Source: Dreissena polymorpha (taxonomy: Eukaryota > Mollusca > Bivalvia > Myida > Dreissenidae). Taken from it: a stretch of 64,000 nt of DNA. The notes under the pieces were generated by a model. That model saw only the letters and a list, made by a program, of their open reading frames with translations, had not been told where the DNA came from and searched no databases. The DNA is taken from NCBI RefSeq assembly GCF_020536995.1, contig NC_068357.1, positions 61,281,559 through 61,345,558 on the forward strand, written 5' to 3'. The translations under genes and the position numbers were made by a program. Each line of letters begins with the position of its first letter. Within the stretch, counting starts at the first letter, position 1. Below are positions 33,193 through 41,491 of this stretch, piece by piece.

Positions 33193-33828
33193 ATGTCAAC
33201 CATGTCAACCATAAACGTTAAAGATATTAAACGGGTCACTGACACCGAAGCCACTAATCGCTTGTTCACTAAACTGAAGTACGATATTGGTATTGAAATC
33301 TCTTCAAAGCTCATTCAGTCGCTTAAACAAAGCAAAGACAGGGTTGTATTTTATGTGGGCAAAGAACAAAAATCATACCCAGCAGCAATTGTGAAAATGT
33401 TCACTAACGTTAAGACAAATCATGTCAAGATTCAGCCGAAGTACAGTGTTCAAGAATTGATGAACGTGTTTGAAATTCTCATGAACCTGTCTGAGTACCA
33501 ATGTAACGGTCTCACGCTAGATTACTCGGATTGGCAGTCAATCTCTAGCCTGGTAAACATGATCGAACTCGCTGAGCACCTAGGCATGACAGAAGTGGTG
33601 ATGTTTCTTAAACGCATTCCACAACTTCTTACATTTCACAACAAAACCGCGTATGATAACGAATTGCTCAGAAGAGAAAACGAGTCAAAGGAAAACCTTC
33701 AACCGAAGTCAGTCAACGAACTTAGTGAAAACGATGATAAACGTTCAAGGCCTAGGAAGAGAAGCTTTACAAAGGTGTTCAGTCGTAGTCTGAGTCGAAA
33801 GCGCAGAGAAGAAAATGTGATGACATAA
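33193..33828 (+). CDS. BTB/POZ-like protein (tentative) with basic nuclear tail
   Basis: I choose ATG 33,193 (MSTMSTINVK, 211 aa), which is about 45 bp after the TATA-like CTATTTAAGG at 33,142-33,151. The open frame reaches further upstream but across that box and without an ATG context. VVFYVGKEQKSYPAAIVKMF followed by an SLVNMIELAEHLGMTEVV helix pair faintly resembles the BTB fold; this is a guess. The last 35 residues are strongly basic (KRSRPRKRSFTK, SRSLSRKRR), suggesting nuclear localisation. GTTGTTAATAAA follows at 33,851. Confidence 0.55.
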   Translation: MSTMSTINVKDIKRVTDTEATNRLFTKLKYDIGIEISSKLIQSLKQSKDRVVFYVGKEQKSYPAAIVKMFTNVKTNHVKIQPKYSVQELMNVFEILMNLSEYQCNGLTLDYSDWQSISSLVNMIELAEHLGMTEVVMFLKRIPQLLTFHNKTAYDNELLRRENESKENLQPKSVNELSENDDKRSRPRKRSFTKVFSRSLSRKRREENVMT

Positions 33829-33908
33829 GTGTTGTACATTTTTGTTGTATGTTGTTAATAAAGAACAATAACAGTAAACTTGTGTGTTTGTTTTGTTCAT
33901 GCAATAAG

Positions 33909-33949
33909 ACAACCAAAAGCGTATTTTTCTGTTTTCTACTTTTTATTCA
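33909..33949. promoter_or_regulatory. Bidirectional polyadenylation junction, copy 1 of a 41-bp repeat
   Basis: ACAACCAAAAGCGTATTTTT through CTACTTTTTATTCA sits between convergent genes and recurs with one mismatch at 35,191-35,231. It supplies AATAAA on the minus strand; an AATAAG variant lies just upstream on the plus strand. Confidence 0.65.
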
Positions 33950-34008
33950 CATAAAATGCATTTCAACGGTTTATTTATCGATAATAAAAACACTCAAAGT
34001 CATAACTT

Positions 34009-34377
34009 CTAATCGGTCCAATAAATCGGCGTCCAACCCCACATCTCAGTTCTACACACAGCGCATTTGTTCCCGTTCATATGCATGCGCCAGCAACAGT
34101 TTACGCAAAACAAGTGCCAGCATGCAGTTACCACACAGGTTTTCTCTTCAATGCGGCAAACAATACAAGTTCGAGAGTCTTTCACAGCTTGCTCTTTCTC
34201 CAGTTGAAGTCGCGCAATTAGTTTGGTGCAGTCTTTGCGACCACAGCAACAATCTGTTCGAAAGTCCATACGAATTTGTTCCATCATCTGTATGCATTCC
34301 ATTCGTATTTTTCTAACAGACAACCACCATCGCAGTTCTTGAATACAAAACGCCGCAAGAAATGTAACACAAATCAT
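34009..34377 (-). CDS. RING-finger protein (C3HC4), putative E3 ligase
   Basis: The product has 122 residues from ATG. A hydrophobic N-terminus (MICVTFLAAFCIQEL) could anchor it in a membrane. A short cysteine patch (DCCCGRKDC) and a charged helix (ARLQLEKEQAVKD) precede the RING. Ligands are C71, C74, C86, H88, C91, C94, C105 and C108 in the regular C3HC4 spacing. The tail WGWTPIYWTD closely resembles the end of the decayed RING gene near 46.85 kb, so the block holds a RING family. RING proteins bring E2 enzymes to substrates; the target is unknown. Confidence 0.75.
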   Translation of the reverse strand: MICVTFLAAFCIQELRWWLSVRKIRMECIQMMEQIRMDFRTDCCCGRKDCTKLIARLQLEKEQAVKDSRTCIVCRIEEKTCVVTACWHLFCVNCCWRMHMNGNKCAVCRTEMWGWTPIYWTD

Positions 34378-34598
34378 GTCTTCTTCTTGTCGTTGTCAGG
34401 TTTGGTCTGTTTACGAGTCCAAATATCGGGGTTTCGTTCTTCGATAATGAATAGTGTTAGCAATATGCCGAGAAAGAGTGTCACAAACATCAATTAATGC
34501 AGTTTACGTTTTGCGCAGCGCTTATATATGCACATTTTGTAACGATCTGCATCGCAAACCATTTAAGTGTCTGTTGGGAAATTGTTACATTTCAAAAC

Positions 34599-35189
34599 AT
34601 GTATTTTCACCGCAGAAAATGGTCATCGTATGCTCGTCCGCAAATTTCGAAGTATGATCGCATCAAGTCACAAGCTGATGCAAAACAGTTGTGGGAAATA
34701 GTATCGAAGCATTTGAGCATCACATCAACTGAAAAGCCCAAAGTTAAGAGGTTCTATAAGTTTAAATCTGACACGTTTCAACCGGGTTGGTCAAATTCTT
34801 GTTTCGAGCCAAGACCTGAGTTCAAGTATGAAATTAAACTAACGTGCTTTGGAATCACAGTTCACCTTAGCGTGTACTTATATCTTGTTGAAGATGTTGT
34901 TGGAAACGTCGACGACGATAATTATGGCGATGTCGATCTAATAGTAAGGGATACACTAGATGAAACGAAACTGCTTTTCAGTATTGCTGATCGAGATGGC
35001 GAGACTGAAAAGAAATATGATTTACTGAAATCCAACGGCTGTGCTATGTGTAAGGAAATCATCGATATGATTGGTATCAAAGACATTTTCGATAAAAACG
35101 ATTTGTTTGTAGAGTTGGAATCAAATTTATTGTTTAGTTTACAGAGCGACCGTGAATGTGATGATTGTATATATGAAATATATGAATAA
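34599..35189 (+). CDS. Unrecognised 196-aa protein
   Basis: I prefer ATG 34,599 (MYFHRRKWSSYARP); an in-frame ATG at 34,497 lies upstream of the TATA box CTTATATATGCAC (34,519-34,531). The protein has a basic N-terminus, a central beta-rich stretch (YEIKLTCFGITVHLSVYLYL) and an acidic C-terminal half ending CDDCIYEIYE, with two CxxC motifs (CAMC, CDDC). No family was recognised. The stop overlaps an AATAAA that leads into the second 41-bp convergent junction. Confidence 0.55.
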   Translation: MYFHRRKWSSYARPQISKYDRIKSQADAKQLWEIVSKHLSITSTEKPKVKRFYKFKSDTFQPGWSNSCFEPRPEFKYEIKLTCFGITVHLSVYLYLVEDVVGNVDDDNYGDVDLIVRDTLDETKLLFSIADRDGETEKKYDLLKSNGCAMCKEIIDMIGIKDIFDKNDLFVELESNLLFSLQSDRECDDCIYEIYE

Positions 35190-35190
35190 A

Positions 35191-35231
35191 ACAACCAAAA
35201 ACGTATTTTTCTGTTTTCTACTTTTTATTCA
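35191..35231. promoter_or_regulatory. Bidirectional polyadenylation junction, copy 2 of a 41-bp repeat
   Basis: Same sequence as 33,909-33,949 with one substitution. It lies between the convergent 196-aa gene and the Bcl-2-like gene and supplies AATAAA on the minus strand; AATAAA on the plus strand overlaps the upstream stop. Confidence 0.65.
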
Positions 35232-35645
35232 ACAAACATGCTTACAATAATCAACAAATGCATTCCATTTACCAGGTTGTTTTTCAACCCAGTCATTTAG
35301 TCTATACTTTCGAAAAACGTCTTGAATCTTGACCAGGTGGTAGAAGCCTTCAAGGTTGTATTTCGATCGTTCATGCACGACGGCAACAAACAAAACAAAT
35401 GCAGTCACAAACACATCCCAGCTCAAACCACTGTTCAGCTTTTGTTCAAGCAATTCGGCGAAATAGTCTTTATCGACACAAGAGTTTATCAAGTCATATT
35501 TCGTAAGAACATGCATCGTTACCGTTCTATTTACAAGCAAAACCACACATTCAACAATGTCACAAAGAGTGTCATTTGAGTCCTCAAACTGCTTGCATTC
35601 CAAGTAATTTGCTACCATCGCAGCCACAAACTCACAGCTGAACAT
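35229..35645 (-). CDS. Bcl-2-like protein (putative viral anti-apoptotic factor)
   Basis: The product has 138 residues. Its ATG is about 40 bp after the TATA box GTATAAAACC. An N-terminal helix (FVAAMVANYLECK) resembles BH4. NSGLSWDVFVTAFVLFVAV at residues 71-89 matches the BH1 pattern (NWGRIVAFF), and DWVEKQPGKWNAFVDYC at 118-134 matches BH2 (WxxxxGGWxxFVxxY), with both tryptophans and FV kept. The length fits short viral Bcl-2 proteins. No C-terminal membrane anchor follows. In known viruses these sequester BH3 proteins at mitochondria; the role here is inferred from motif order. A chance helical protein cannot be excluded. Confidence 0.6.
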   Translation of the reverse strand: MFSCEFVAAMVANYLECKQFEDSNDTLCDIVECVVLLVNRTVTMHVLTKYDLINSCVDKDYFAELLEQKLNSGLSWDVFVTAFVLFVAVVHERSKYNLEGFYHLVKIQDVFRKYRLNDWVEKQPGKWNAFVDYCKHVC

Positions 35646-35696
35646 TTTTTACGTTATGACAACTACTGACTTTGCGTGAATGGTTTTATACTCGAG

Positions 35697-36740
35697 TTAG
35701 GCGCTTGTTATTTGAACTGTTGTAGTAGTTTGTAAACGTCTAGATTGAAATCCTTGCAACACATACGCAATAACTATAACTATAACCAAAGAAACAACCA
35801 CAAATGTTAGTGCAATAAATAAGACCCAAAAGCTGTTTATTTTGGAATCATCGTCACTCGGTGAATCCAGTCCCATACCAGGAATTCTAATCTGACACAG
35901 AGTTCGTTTTGTTGTACAATCTTCATACGAAATAGATTTTTCATTCACGTCGATATACAAGCACGTATTGTTCTCATCATATGACACTCGCGAATAGACT
36001 ATCGCGTAATCGTTTAATTCGAGCGTTTCGTTCAGACTGTCAATTTTGAACATCAAATTTTGAGATATTGCATTCACCTTCGGGTCGTGCGTTCTGTTAA
36101 TCAGATAGTCAAAAGCGTTTTGAAACTCTTCTTCTGTTTGCAGCACTGCTGGTAAGCACTGGCCATCTTCATTCACCACGAAACAAGTTTTAGGAGATGT
36201 GATCGACGCTGCTGCGTTTTCGTCAAATGAACATGTCTTGTACGCACGCGGATTGAAAGGTGACACAGTCACAAACTCTCCTCGATCCGCTTTTAACAGC
36301 GCTACGTTAGCCGTTTCGCATGAAATGCCCAAATATTTTCGTTTGAACAAATGAACGCATTGAGCAGGCCTATCTTTGTTGTTGAACAGCGCTATCTTGA
36401 TAGAACCTTGAATGTTGTTCAAAATAAATTCGTTGCTTACTTGAGTGAAAACCGTTTTTAGATGAATGTTTTTTTGTCCAAAAATGACCACATCGTATGC
36501 ATTATAGTCGGTACTGTTTACAGTTTTACGTACATTGACGTGCGTTGAAAACTGGTTTCCAACTTTGAACTGTTGCTCAATACTAATAAAGTAGCAAGAT
36601 CCATCATATATTTTACCAATACTTTTAGTCGGATCACACACATTGCAATAACAGTTTTGTAAACCGTAAGAAGAAACGCTTTGAACTGTTGTGTTTGCGC
36701 GGACAACAATGAACAAACACAAAACGATAAACGACCGCAT
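35697..36740 (-). CDS. C-type-lectin-like type I membrane glycoprotein
   Basis: The product has 347 residues. A signal peptide (MRSFIVLCLFIVVRA) leads to an ectodomain with SSYGLQNCYCNVC, IGKIYDGSCYFI, TQVSNEFILN, CVHLF and, late, CLYIDVNEKSISYEDC...LCQI. This cysteine layout suggests a C-type lectin-like fold. N-glycosylation sites include NTT, NST, NRT, NET and NNT. A membrane helix (FWVLFIALTFVVVSLVIVIV) and a basic, Thr-rich tail end it. It is a paralogue of the plus-strand ORF at 29,958-30,947. A TATA box (AATATAAAACAC, minus) lies at about 36,790. The likely role is an envelope or surface glycoprotein, inferred. Confidence 0.7.
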   Translation of the reverse strand: MRSFIVLCLFIVVRANTTVQSVSSYGLQNCYCNVCDPTKSIGKIYDGSCYFISIEQQFKVGNQFSTHVNVRKTVNSTDYNAYDVVIFGQKNIHLKTVFTQVSNEFILNNIQGSIKIALFNNKDRPAQCVHLFKRKYLGISCETANVALLKADRGEFVTVSPFNPRAYKTCSFDENAAASITSPKTCFVVNEDGQCLPAVLQTEEEFQNAFDYLINRTHDPKVNAISQNLMFKIDSLNETLELNDYAIVYSRVSYDENNTCLYIDVNEKSISYEDCTTKRTLCQIRIPGMGLDSPSDDDSKINSFWVLFIALTFVVVSLVIVIVIAYVLQGFQSRRLQTTTTVQITSA

Positions 36741-36801
36741 GGTTGGCTTAGAACATCAAGAATGACAAGATCCGTTTGTATAAGTGTGTTTTATATTTAT
36801 T

Positions 36802-37713
36802 TTAGTTCCTGTGTTTTTTTATAACGTTATACACAAATCCTATTAGTCCAAGAACGATTGCAAACACGGCTAGAATGCAAAACACAACTTCGATTATAAC
36901 AAGGACAGATCCTGTTTCGCTATTTTCGTTTGCCTTTGTGGCTGTTGAGCCATTGTTAGTGATATTACCACTCGTTATGTTATGGTTTTCACTGTAGTTT
37001 TGTTGTGTGCTAGTTTCGTTTGCAACTATCGATGTGCCAAGATCGCTATTTTCTTCAACCTTTGTGGTTGTTGAACCATCGCTAAGGGCATTGACAACTG
37101 ATGTGTTATGTTTTTTACTTAATGTTTTAGTGGTATTTTCGTGTGCAACTCTCAGTGTTGCTTGCGTGCTTTTTTTGTTAACCTTTGTGGTTGTCCAACC
37201 ATTGTTAGGGATAAAAGCAAGCGTTGTGTTTTCCATTTCGCTGTTTGTGTGTGTGTCAATTTCGTTTGAAACTGTCGATGTGACGAGCTCATTATCGGTA
37301 CTGCGTTTTTCGATGTCTGCAACATGATTAGATGTATTGTCTGGTACCAAGAACCGCGATAGAGAATCAGTAGCTAGCATCCTACCTATATTCGCGGTCA
37401 AAATCAAAAAGAGTTTGCCTTTGATTTGGAAACAAAACCTGTCCCTGTGATTATCAATGGTCAAATAATTGTCTTTCACGCCCAACATTTTATTAATGAC
37501 TTTTCGTATGGCCTCGAGAATATCATATTGCGTTGTGTACGTTCTCTCAGGAATATATACAATTTTGCGTAACTTTTCTAGCGCATCATCATAGGAAACG
37601 ATCGAGAATTCACCATTGTATATACCCAGATCGCGCTCTGGCGATTTTTTGAAGCAGTTATCGTTACAGCTACATAGAGACACAAACAAGACAAATAGTA
37701 TGAAACGCAACAT
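36802..37713 (-). CDS. Thr/Asn-rich mucin-like type I membrane protein
   Basis: The product has 303 residues. A signal peptide (MLRFILFVLFVSLCSC) precedes a roughly 110-residue folded N-terminal region (SIVSYDDALEKLRKIVYIPE). A stalk follows with about three diverged 45-residue repeats built on NGSTTTKVxENS and NETSTQ/ENTTKT, rich in N- and O-glycosylation sites. A membrane helix (VLVIIEVVFCILAVFAIVLG) and a short basic tail close it. The TATA box (GTTATATAGC, minus) lies near 37,755. The architecture is that of a mucin-like surface glycoprotein; the family is not recognised. Confidence 0.65.
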   Translation of the reverse strand: MLRFILFVLFVSLCSCNDNCFKKSPERDLGIYNGEFSIVSYDDALEKLRKIVYIPERTYTTQYDILEAIRKVINKMLGVKDNYLTIDNHRDRFCFQIKGKLFLILTANIGRMLATDSLSRFLVPDNTSNHVADIEKRSTDNELVTSTVSNEIDTHTNSEMENTTLAFIPNNGWTTTKVNKKSTQATLRVAHENTTKTLSKKHNTSVVNALSDGSTTTKVEENSDLGTSIVANETSTQQNYSENHNITSGNITNNGSTATKANENSETGSVLVIIEVVFCILAVFAIVLGLIGFVYNVIKKHRN

Positions 37714-37786
37714 TGCTGGTTTTTATTTCATTCATCTAACAAAACACATGTAATAGCTATATAACAAAAAATTTGCACACAACAGA

Positions 37787-38410
37787 CTACAACACAAAAT
37801 CTGCAGGAATGTACAAAACGAGGCCGTTTGTCAGCAATTCCTTCGACACACAAAATGCGACAAAGTTCGGTGGGATGTGAATGTTGGGAATGCATGTTCT
37901 AACCGCTTGAGAGAGCATATCTTCGTGTTCTTCGTTTTGACACTGATTGATGAAATAAACTTTACATGGGTCTTCTTCAGGTAACATGTCGCTAACGGGC
38001 ATCGGGTTTTCTTGTACCTCTTGTTCTGGGGTGAACGTTTCCACGATTTCTTCTTTCACGACTGCCAAATCGACCGGCATACTGATTATCTCGTTTTGCT
38101 CCGAACACGCCTTCTTATCAGAACAAGGCAAGTCATTCCATGTTTGTTCTTGTGTTTTGCAAAGCATCTTTTTGGGGAGACTCGACTGATCCTTTGGATC
38201 TTCAACAAATTTGCGTTTGCGATTAGGAATAGCATTGACTAGTCTACCTTTTCCCCCATCGATCAGCTCCGTTTCAATGTGAAGACTGTTGATGTGCTTG
38301 CGGTACAAAGGATGCATCACAAACAAAACCTCTAACGCCTGACACAAATTTGTATTTGGATATCCATATTTTGGTTGCAGTGAGTATACGTTAGCATTCA
38401 TCTCTCTCAT
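37787..38410 (-). CDS. Unrecognised protein of about 207 aa with a basic patch
   Basis: No ATG exists in the first part of the frame. The first candidates are 38,410 (MREMNANVYSLQ) and 38,401 (MNANVYSLQ). It overlaps the 3' end of the next minus-strand gene by about 20 bp. The N-terminal third is folded in character (CQALEVLFVMHPLYRKHINS), a basic patch (PNRKRKF) suggests nuclear entry, the centre is acidic and Pro/Glu-rich, and a compact C-terminal segment ends in GLVLYIPADFVL. No known domain. Confidence 0.55.
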   Translation of the reverse strand: MREMNANVYSLQPKYGYPNTNLCQALEVLFVMHPLYRKHINSLHIETELIDGGKGRLVNAIPNRKRKFVEDPKDQSSLPKKMLCKTQEQTWNDLPCSDKKACSEQNEIISMPVDLAVVKEEIVETFTPEQEVQENPMPVSDMLPEEDPCKVYFINQCQNEEHEDMLSQAVRTCIPNIHIPPNFVAFCVSKELLTNGLVLYIPADFVL

Positions 38411-39095
38411 TTCGATGCCAGTTTTGCAACGCTTCGTATATTTCACCACAGCTTCTCACAATTTTCAGACCTATTGTGAGCTCTTTCTGTGTACTGACAA
38501 GCTGAAAGTTTTTACTCGGTAGCACTCCTTTTTTCACCAATATTTCCACGATATCGTTTTCCGTACAATCGAGTAATGTCATGACTGCTCGAAAGTAGGT
38601 GTTCAGCTTCAATCGTATCTGAGTCCTTTCCAAAGAAAGACAAGTCGATTTCACAGAATAAACTTTGCTGAACTCCTCGATTCCATGCAACTCCAACACT
38701 GGTATTATGCATATCGGCAGTCTGTAGTTTAACGTGGGATTCGACTGCATGTATCTACCCTTTTTTATGCGCTCGTTTAGAGTTGCGAAATGTTCTGGTA
38801 CTAATGTTTTCAATATTTTGAAGTAGCACATATCAATCTTTTCATCGGCAACAGAAAACATCAAGTCAACATATCGTTCAAACGCAGCTAGTGTCGGTTC
38901 ATCGAGAAACACATGGTCCAGCGTTGGCTTGTAGTTCAAGTAGTCATACGGACTGTTCGTTATCGACGTAAAACGCAGTCCCTCGACATCTGTGAAAGGA
39001 CATGTAACGCTAAACATGTACTTCTTCTGGTGACCATTCGCATTGAAATTTCTTTTCTCGCGAATGAATTTTTCGCACAATGTTTGGACGAACAT
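38391..39095 (-). CDS. Unrecognised 234-aa protein
   Basis: I choose ATG 39,095 (MFVQTLCEKFIREKRNF). The frame extends to 39,161 but has no earlier ATG and runs across the TATA box TATATAAAGCC (minus, 39,150-39,160), which is then about 55 bp upstream. The protein is alpha/beta in character with a VFLDEPTLAAFERYVDLMFS helix and RLPICIIPVLELHG. No known motif was recognised. It overlaps the start of the 207-aa gene, which suggests co-transcription. It is divergent from the gene at 39,220. Confidence 0.6.
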   Translation of the reverse strand: MFVQTLCEKFIREKRNFNANGHQKKYMFSVTCPFTDVEGLRFTSITNSPYDYLNYKPTLDHVFLDEPTLAAFERYVDLMFSVADEKIDMCYFKILKTLVPEHFATLNERIKKGRYMQSNPTLNYRLPICIIPVLELHGIEEFSKVYSVKSTCLSLERTQIRLKLNTYFRAVMTLLDCTENDIVEILVKKGVLPSKNFQLVSTQKELTIGLKIVRSCGEIYEALQNWHRNERDEC

Positions 39096-39219
39096 GTTGT
39101 CGCTTCGGTTGTCAAATTGTAAATGAGACGCATTGAATAAGTTGCATGGCTTTATATACAACCCGTCATGTTACAAAGTTAGTGTTATAAGCTTGAAAAA
39201 GTAGGTTTTGAAAACAGAT

Positions 39220-39954
39220 ATGGCTCGTTGCATCGAACGGAAAGGCGAAAGCAAATTGCATGCACTCATCAAATCAAACCAACCCGAGTTGTTAGCAACA
39301 CACATTAATCAAAACTTTGATTTTGATTCATCGTGTTACATTGTTATCAACGAAAAACATGTTTTGCCTGTTGATTTCACACAAACAGACCTAGAACAAG
39401 TTGTCATTCATATATCTAAACCTGAATACATACAGTTTGTGAAGCTCAGGTTTACTGGTTCTCAAAGCAATGGGTCTGATTTTCTGCTTTGCGAACAAAC
39501 CGATTACGAAGATAACTACGGCAATGAGGTTCATCAGTGTCACCTTTATTTTTCAAGAACATGTACCAAAGATATGGCAGCTACGAGCTATTACTTGACA
39601 CAAGCCTTAAGTATGATTGGAGTACTAACATTTTCAAAGAATACGCATGACAAACTGGCTTCGTGTCTAATCAAACGTTATGGTCAAACACTCGTACCCA
39701 AATGCACTACTGATTTTTGGAACAAACAACTTGACTCATTTCGCATGAGAAGCATTCTTGAGGTCTCGCAGCAAGATGACTCAGCGACACTTCGTGAGGA
39801 AATTGAGCGTTTGATGCAATCAAAGTACAACTTCGTTTCTTGTGAATACAATACGGCCAACAAAAACCTAAATATTCTGTATACTGAAACAAGTAACAAC
39901 AGCTTTGGGTTAGTGGTTGTCAAAGAGTCGCTGCAAATAAAAGGCGCTACATGA
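39220..39954 (+). CDS. Unrecognised 244-aa protein
   Basis: Starts at ATG 39,220 (MARCIERKGESKLHALIK). A TATA-like GTTATAAGCTT lies about 30 bp upstream. The protein is of mixed composition without signal peptide or membrane helix. It contains YIQFVKLRFTG, HLYFSRTCTKDMAATSYYLT and a C-terminal helical stretch (LREEIERLMQSKYNFVSCEY). It is divergent from the 234-aa gene. Function unknown. Confidence 0.55.
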   Translation: MARCIERKGESKLHALIKSNQPELLATHINQNFDFDSSCYIVINEKHVLPVDFTQTDLEQVVIHISKPEYIQFVKLRFTGSQSNGSDFLLCEQTDYEDNYGNEVHQCHLYFSRTCTKDMAATSYYLTQALSMIGVLTFSKNTHDKLASCLIKRYGQTLVPKCTTDFWNKQLDSFRMRSILEVSQQDDSATLREEIERLMQSKYNFVSCEYNTANKNLNILYTETSNNSFGLVVVKESLQIKGAT

Positions 39955-39998
39955 CTGGTAGATCAAATCATTCTTGATCTAACCTTCAAAGCGATAAC

Positions 39999-40333
39999 AT
40001 GTCTGTGCCAGCAACTACATTCCGGGTTCCAAAAACTGAGGACTGGGATATGGAGATTAGGCTGTCTGAGATAAAAAGTATGTTGTTAAGAATTTCATAT
40101 GTTAGTGTTGGAGGTTTGATTGTAAACGTTGAATGCTGTAACTAACTTTTGCTTGTTCTGTTTCAGAAACCGTCACTCCAAAAACTGAGGACTGGGATGC
40201 CGAAATTGCGGTGGCGAAACGTCCTCCATTTTTTCTCAGCGTGGGCAAAATAACACAGCGACGTATAAACCGAATGCACCGATGCTGGACCTGTCACTGC
40301 GTGCCTGTCAATTGTACATGTTCAAAGTATTGA
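39999..40333 (+). CDS. Small gene with two KTEDWD motifs and an apparent GT-AG intron
   Basis: An ATG at 39,999 opens a short stretch containing PKTEDWDMEI. A second stretch, from 40,167, contains PKTEDWDAEI and ends in a Cys-rich basic tail (CWTCHCVPVNCTCSKY) with its stop at 40,331-40,333. Between them, 40,078-40,166 begins GTATGT and ends in TTCTGTTTCAG, which looks like an intron. AATAAA overlaps the stop. If real, this is the only spliced gene I see in the block. No family was recognised. Confidence 0.45.
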
Positions 40334-40425
40334 ATAAAATTGTTGAAACGTTTACAGGTGTTTGTTTGTTTTGTAGAAAAATGTTATATAGCAGTAATTT
40401 GACTTAGTACACTTCACACAAAACA

Positions 40426-40755
40426 ATGCTAGCCGTCGAACTCAAAGATTTAGGTTTTTTTCGACACATGTTACGTTTAAACCTCGAACAGTGGAACAAA
40501 GCTGTCGAAATGTACATCATGGATCTCTATCCAGATGTGAAGTTTACATTTTCGACGCGAGATCAATGTTGGAAAGCGACAGATACGGAAATTGTGTACT
40601 ATGTCGATATTGAGGTTATTCTGATCAATCCGAAATATGATTTGTGCTGGACACACCAAGATCCCACAAAACGACTTCAAACCATTAATGGGATTTTGTT
40701 GAGCTCAAAAGCCAAGAGAACAAAACTCGTAACGTTTGACCAAGAGTATTTTTGA
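40426..40755 (+). CDS. Unrecognised 109-aa protein
   Basis: The ATG is about 40 bp after the TATA box GTTATATAGCAG (40,383-40,394). The protein is compact, with LEQWNKAVEMYIMDLYPDV and a beta-like VYYVDIEVILINPKYDLCW. No signal peptide or membrane helix. It immediately precedes the second BIR gene on the same strand. Confidence 0.55.
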   Translation: MLAVELKDLGFFRHMLRLNLEQWNKAVEMYIMDLYPDVKFTFSTRDQCWKATDTEIVYYVDIEVILINPKYDLCWTHQDPTKRLQTINGILLSSKAKRTKLVTFDQEYF

Positions 40756-40763
40756 GACAAAAA

Positions 40764-41120
40764 ATGTATAAAGATGTTGAAATAACCAATTGCATGTGTA
40801 ATATAATATCATATCATATCATGGATGATACCGACGCTTTTTGCACGAATGAAACAAGTATGTTTATGAACAACTATATCGATAGACTGAAAACTTTTGA
40901 GCATTGGTCGCCCCAAATACAGCCAAACAAATACCAGCTTGCTTCGTGCGGGTTGTACTACTTGGGACAACACGATCGTTGCAAATGTTTTCGTTGTGGC
41001 ATTGTGTTGTATCATTGGAAATCCACAGACGATGCTTTCTTGGAACACCATAAACATTCACCGAATTGCCAGTTTTTGCGAATGGTGGGTCCAGGAACAA
41101 GACTATTGATAGACACATGA
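40764..41120 (+). CDS. Single-BIR IAP-like protein
   Basis: The product has 118 residues from ATG 40,764; ATG 40,821 is an equally possible start. A textbook BIR domain covers residues 41-104: RLKTFEHW, then YQLASCGLYY, then CKCFRCGIVLYHW with C75, C78 and W85, then H95 and C102 (C-x2-C-x16-H-x6-C). No RING follows, so it is a BIR-only protein, as found in several large DNA viruses. Caspase or signalling inhibition is inferred from the family. GTTGTAAATAAA polyadenylation motif at 41,140-41,151. Confidence 0.8.
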   Translation: MYKDVEITNCMCNIISYHIMDDTDAFCTNETSMFMNNYIDRLKTFEHWSPQIQPNKYQLASCGLYYLGQHDRCKCFRCGIVLYHWKSTDDAFLEHHKHSPNCQFLRMVGPGTRLLIDT

Positions 41121-41491
41121 GTATGTTTCGTATGATCGTGTTGTAAATAAATATCATGAACCGTTCAATTCGATTTGTTCTTATTCTTGTAGTAACATAT
41201 ACTTATTCATGCAACTACCAAACGCAGAGTTGAAAAACAAGTACTATTGTGTGCACGAATGTTTGATTTCGCTATTGCGTTAGTTATTGATATAACCCAG
41301 TGTCGTATGTTTTCTCAAACTATATTATCCAACTCTAATCAAAGCAAATACAAACAACTATGTATATGTAGTTTCAAACGATTTTATTCTGCAACAATCA
41401 ATATTTCAAACATTTAATCTTTCGCAACAACAACGTACAACAGTTTACATAGTCCACTAGATCAGCCCACATAGTCCACTCGATCAGTCCA

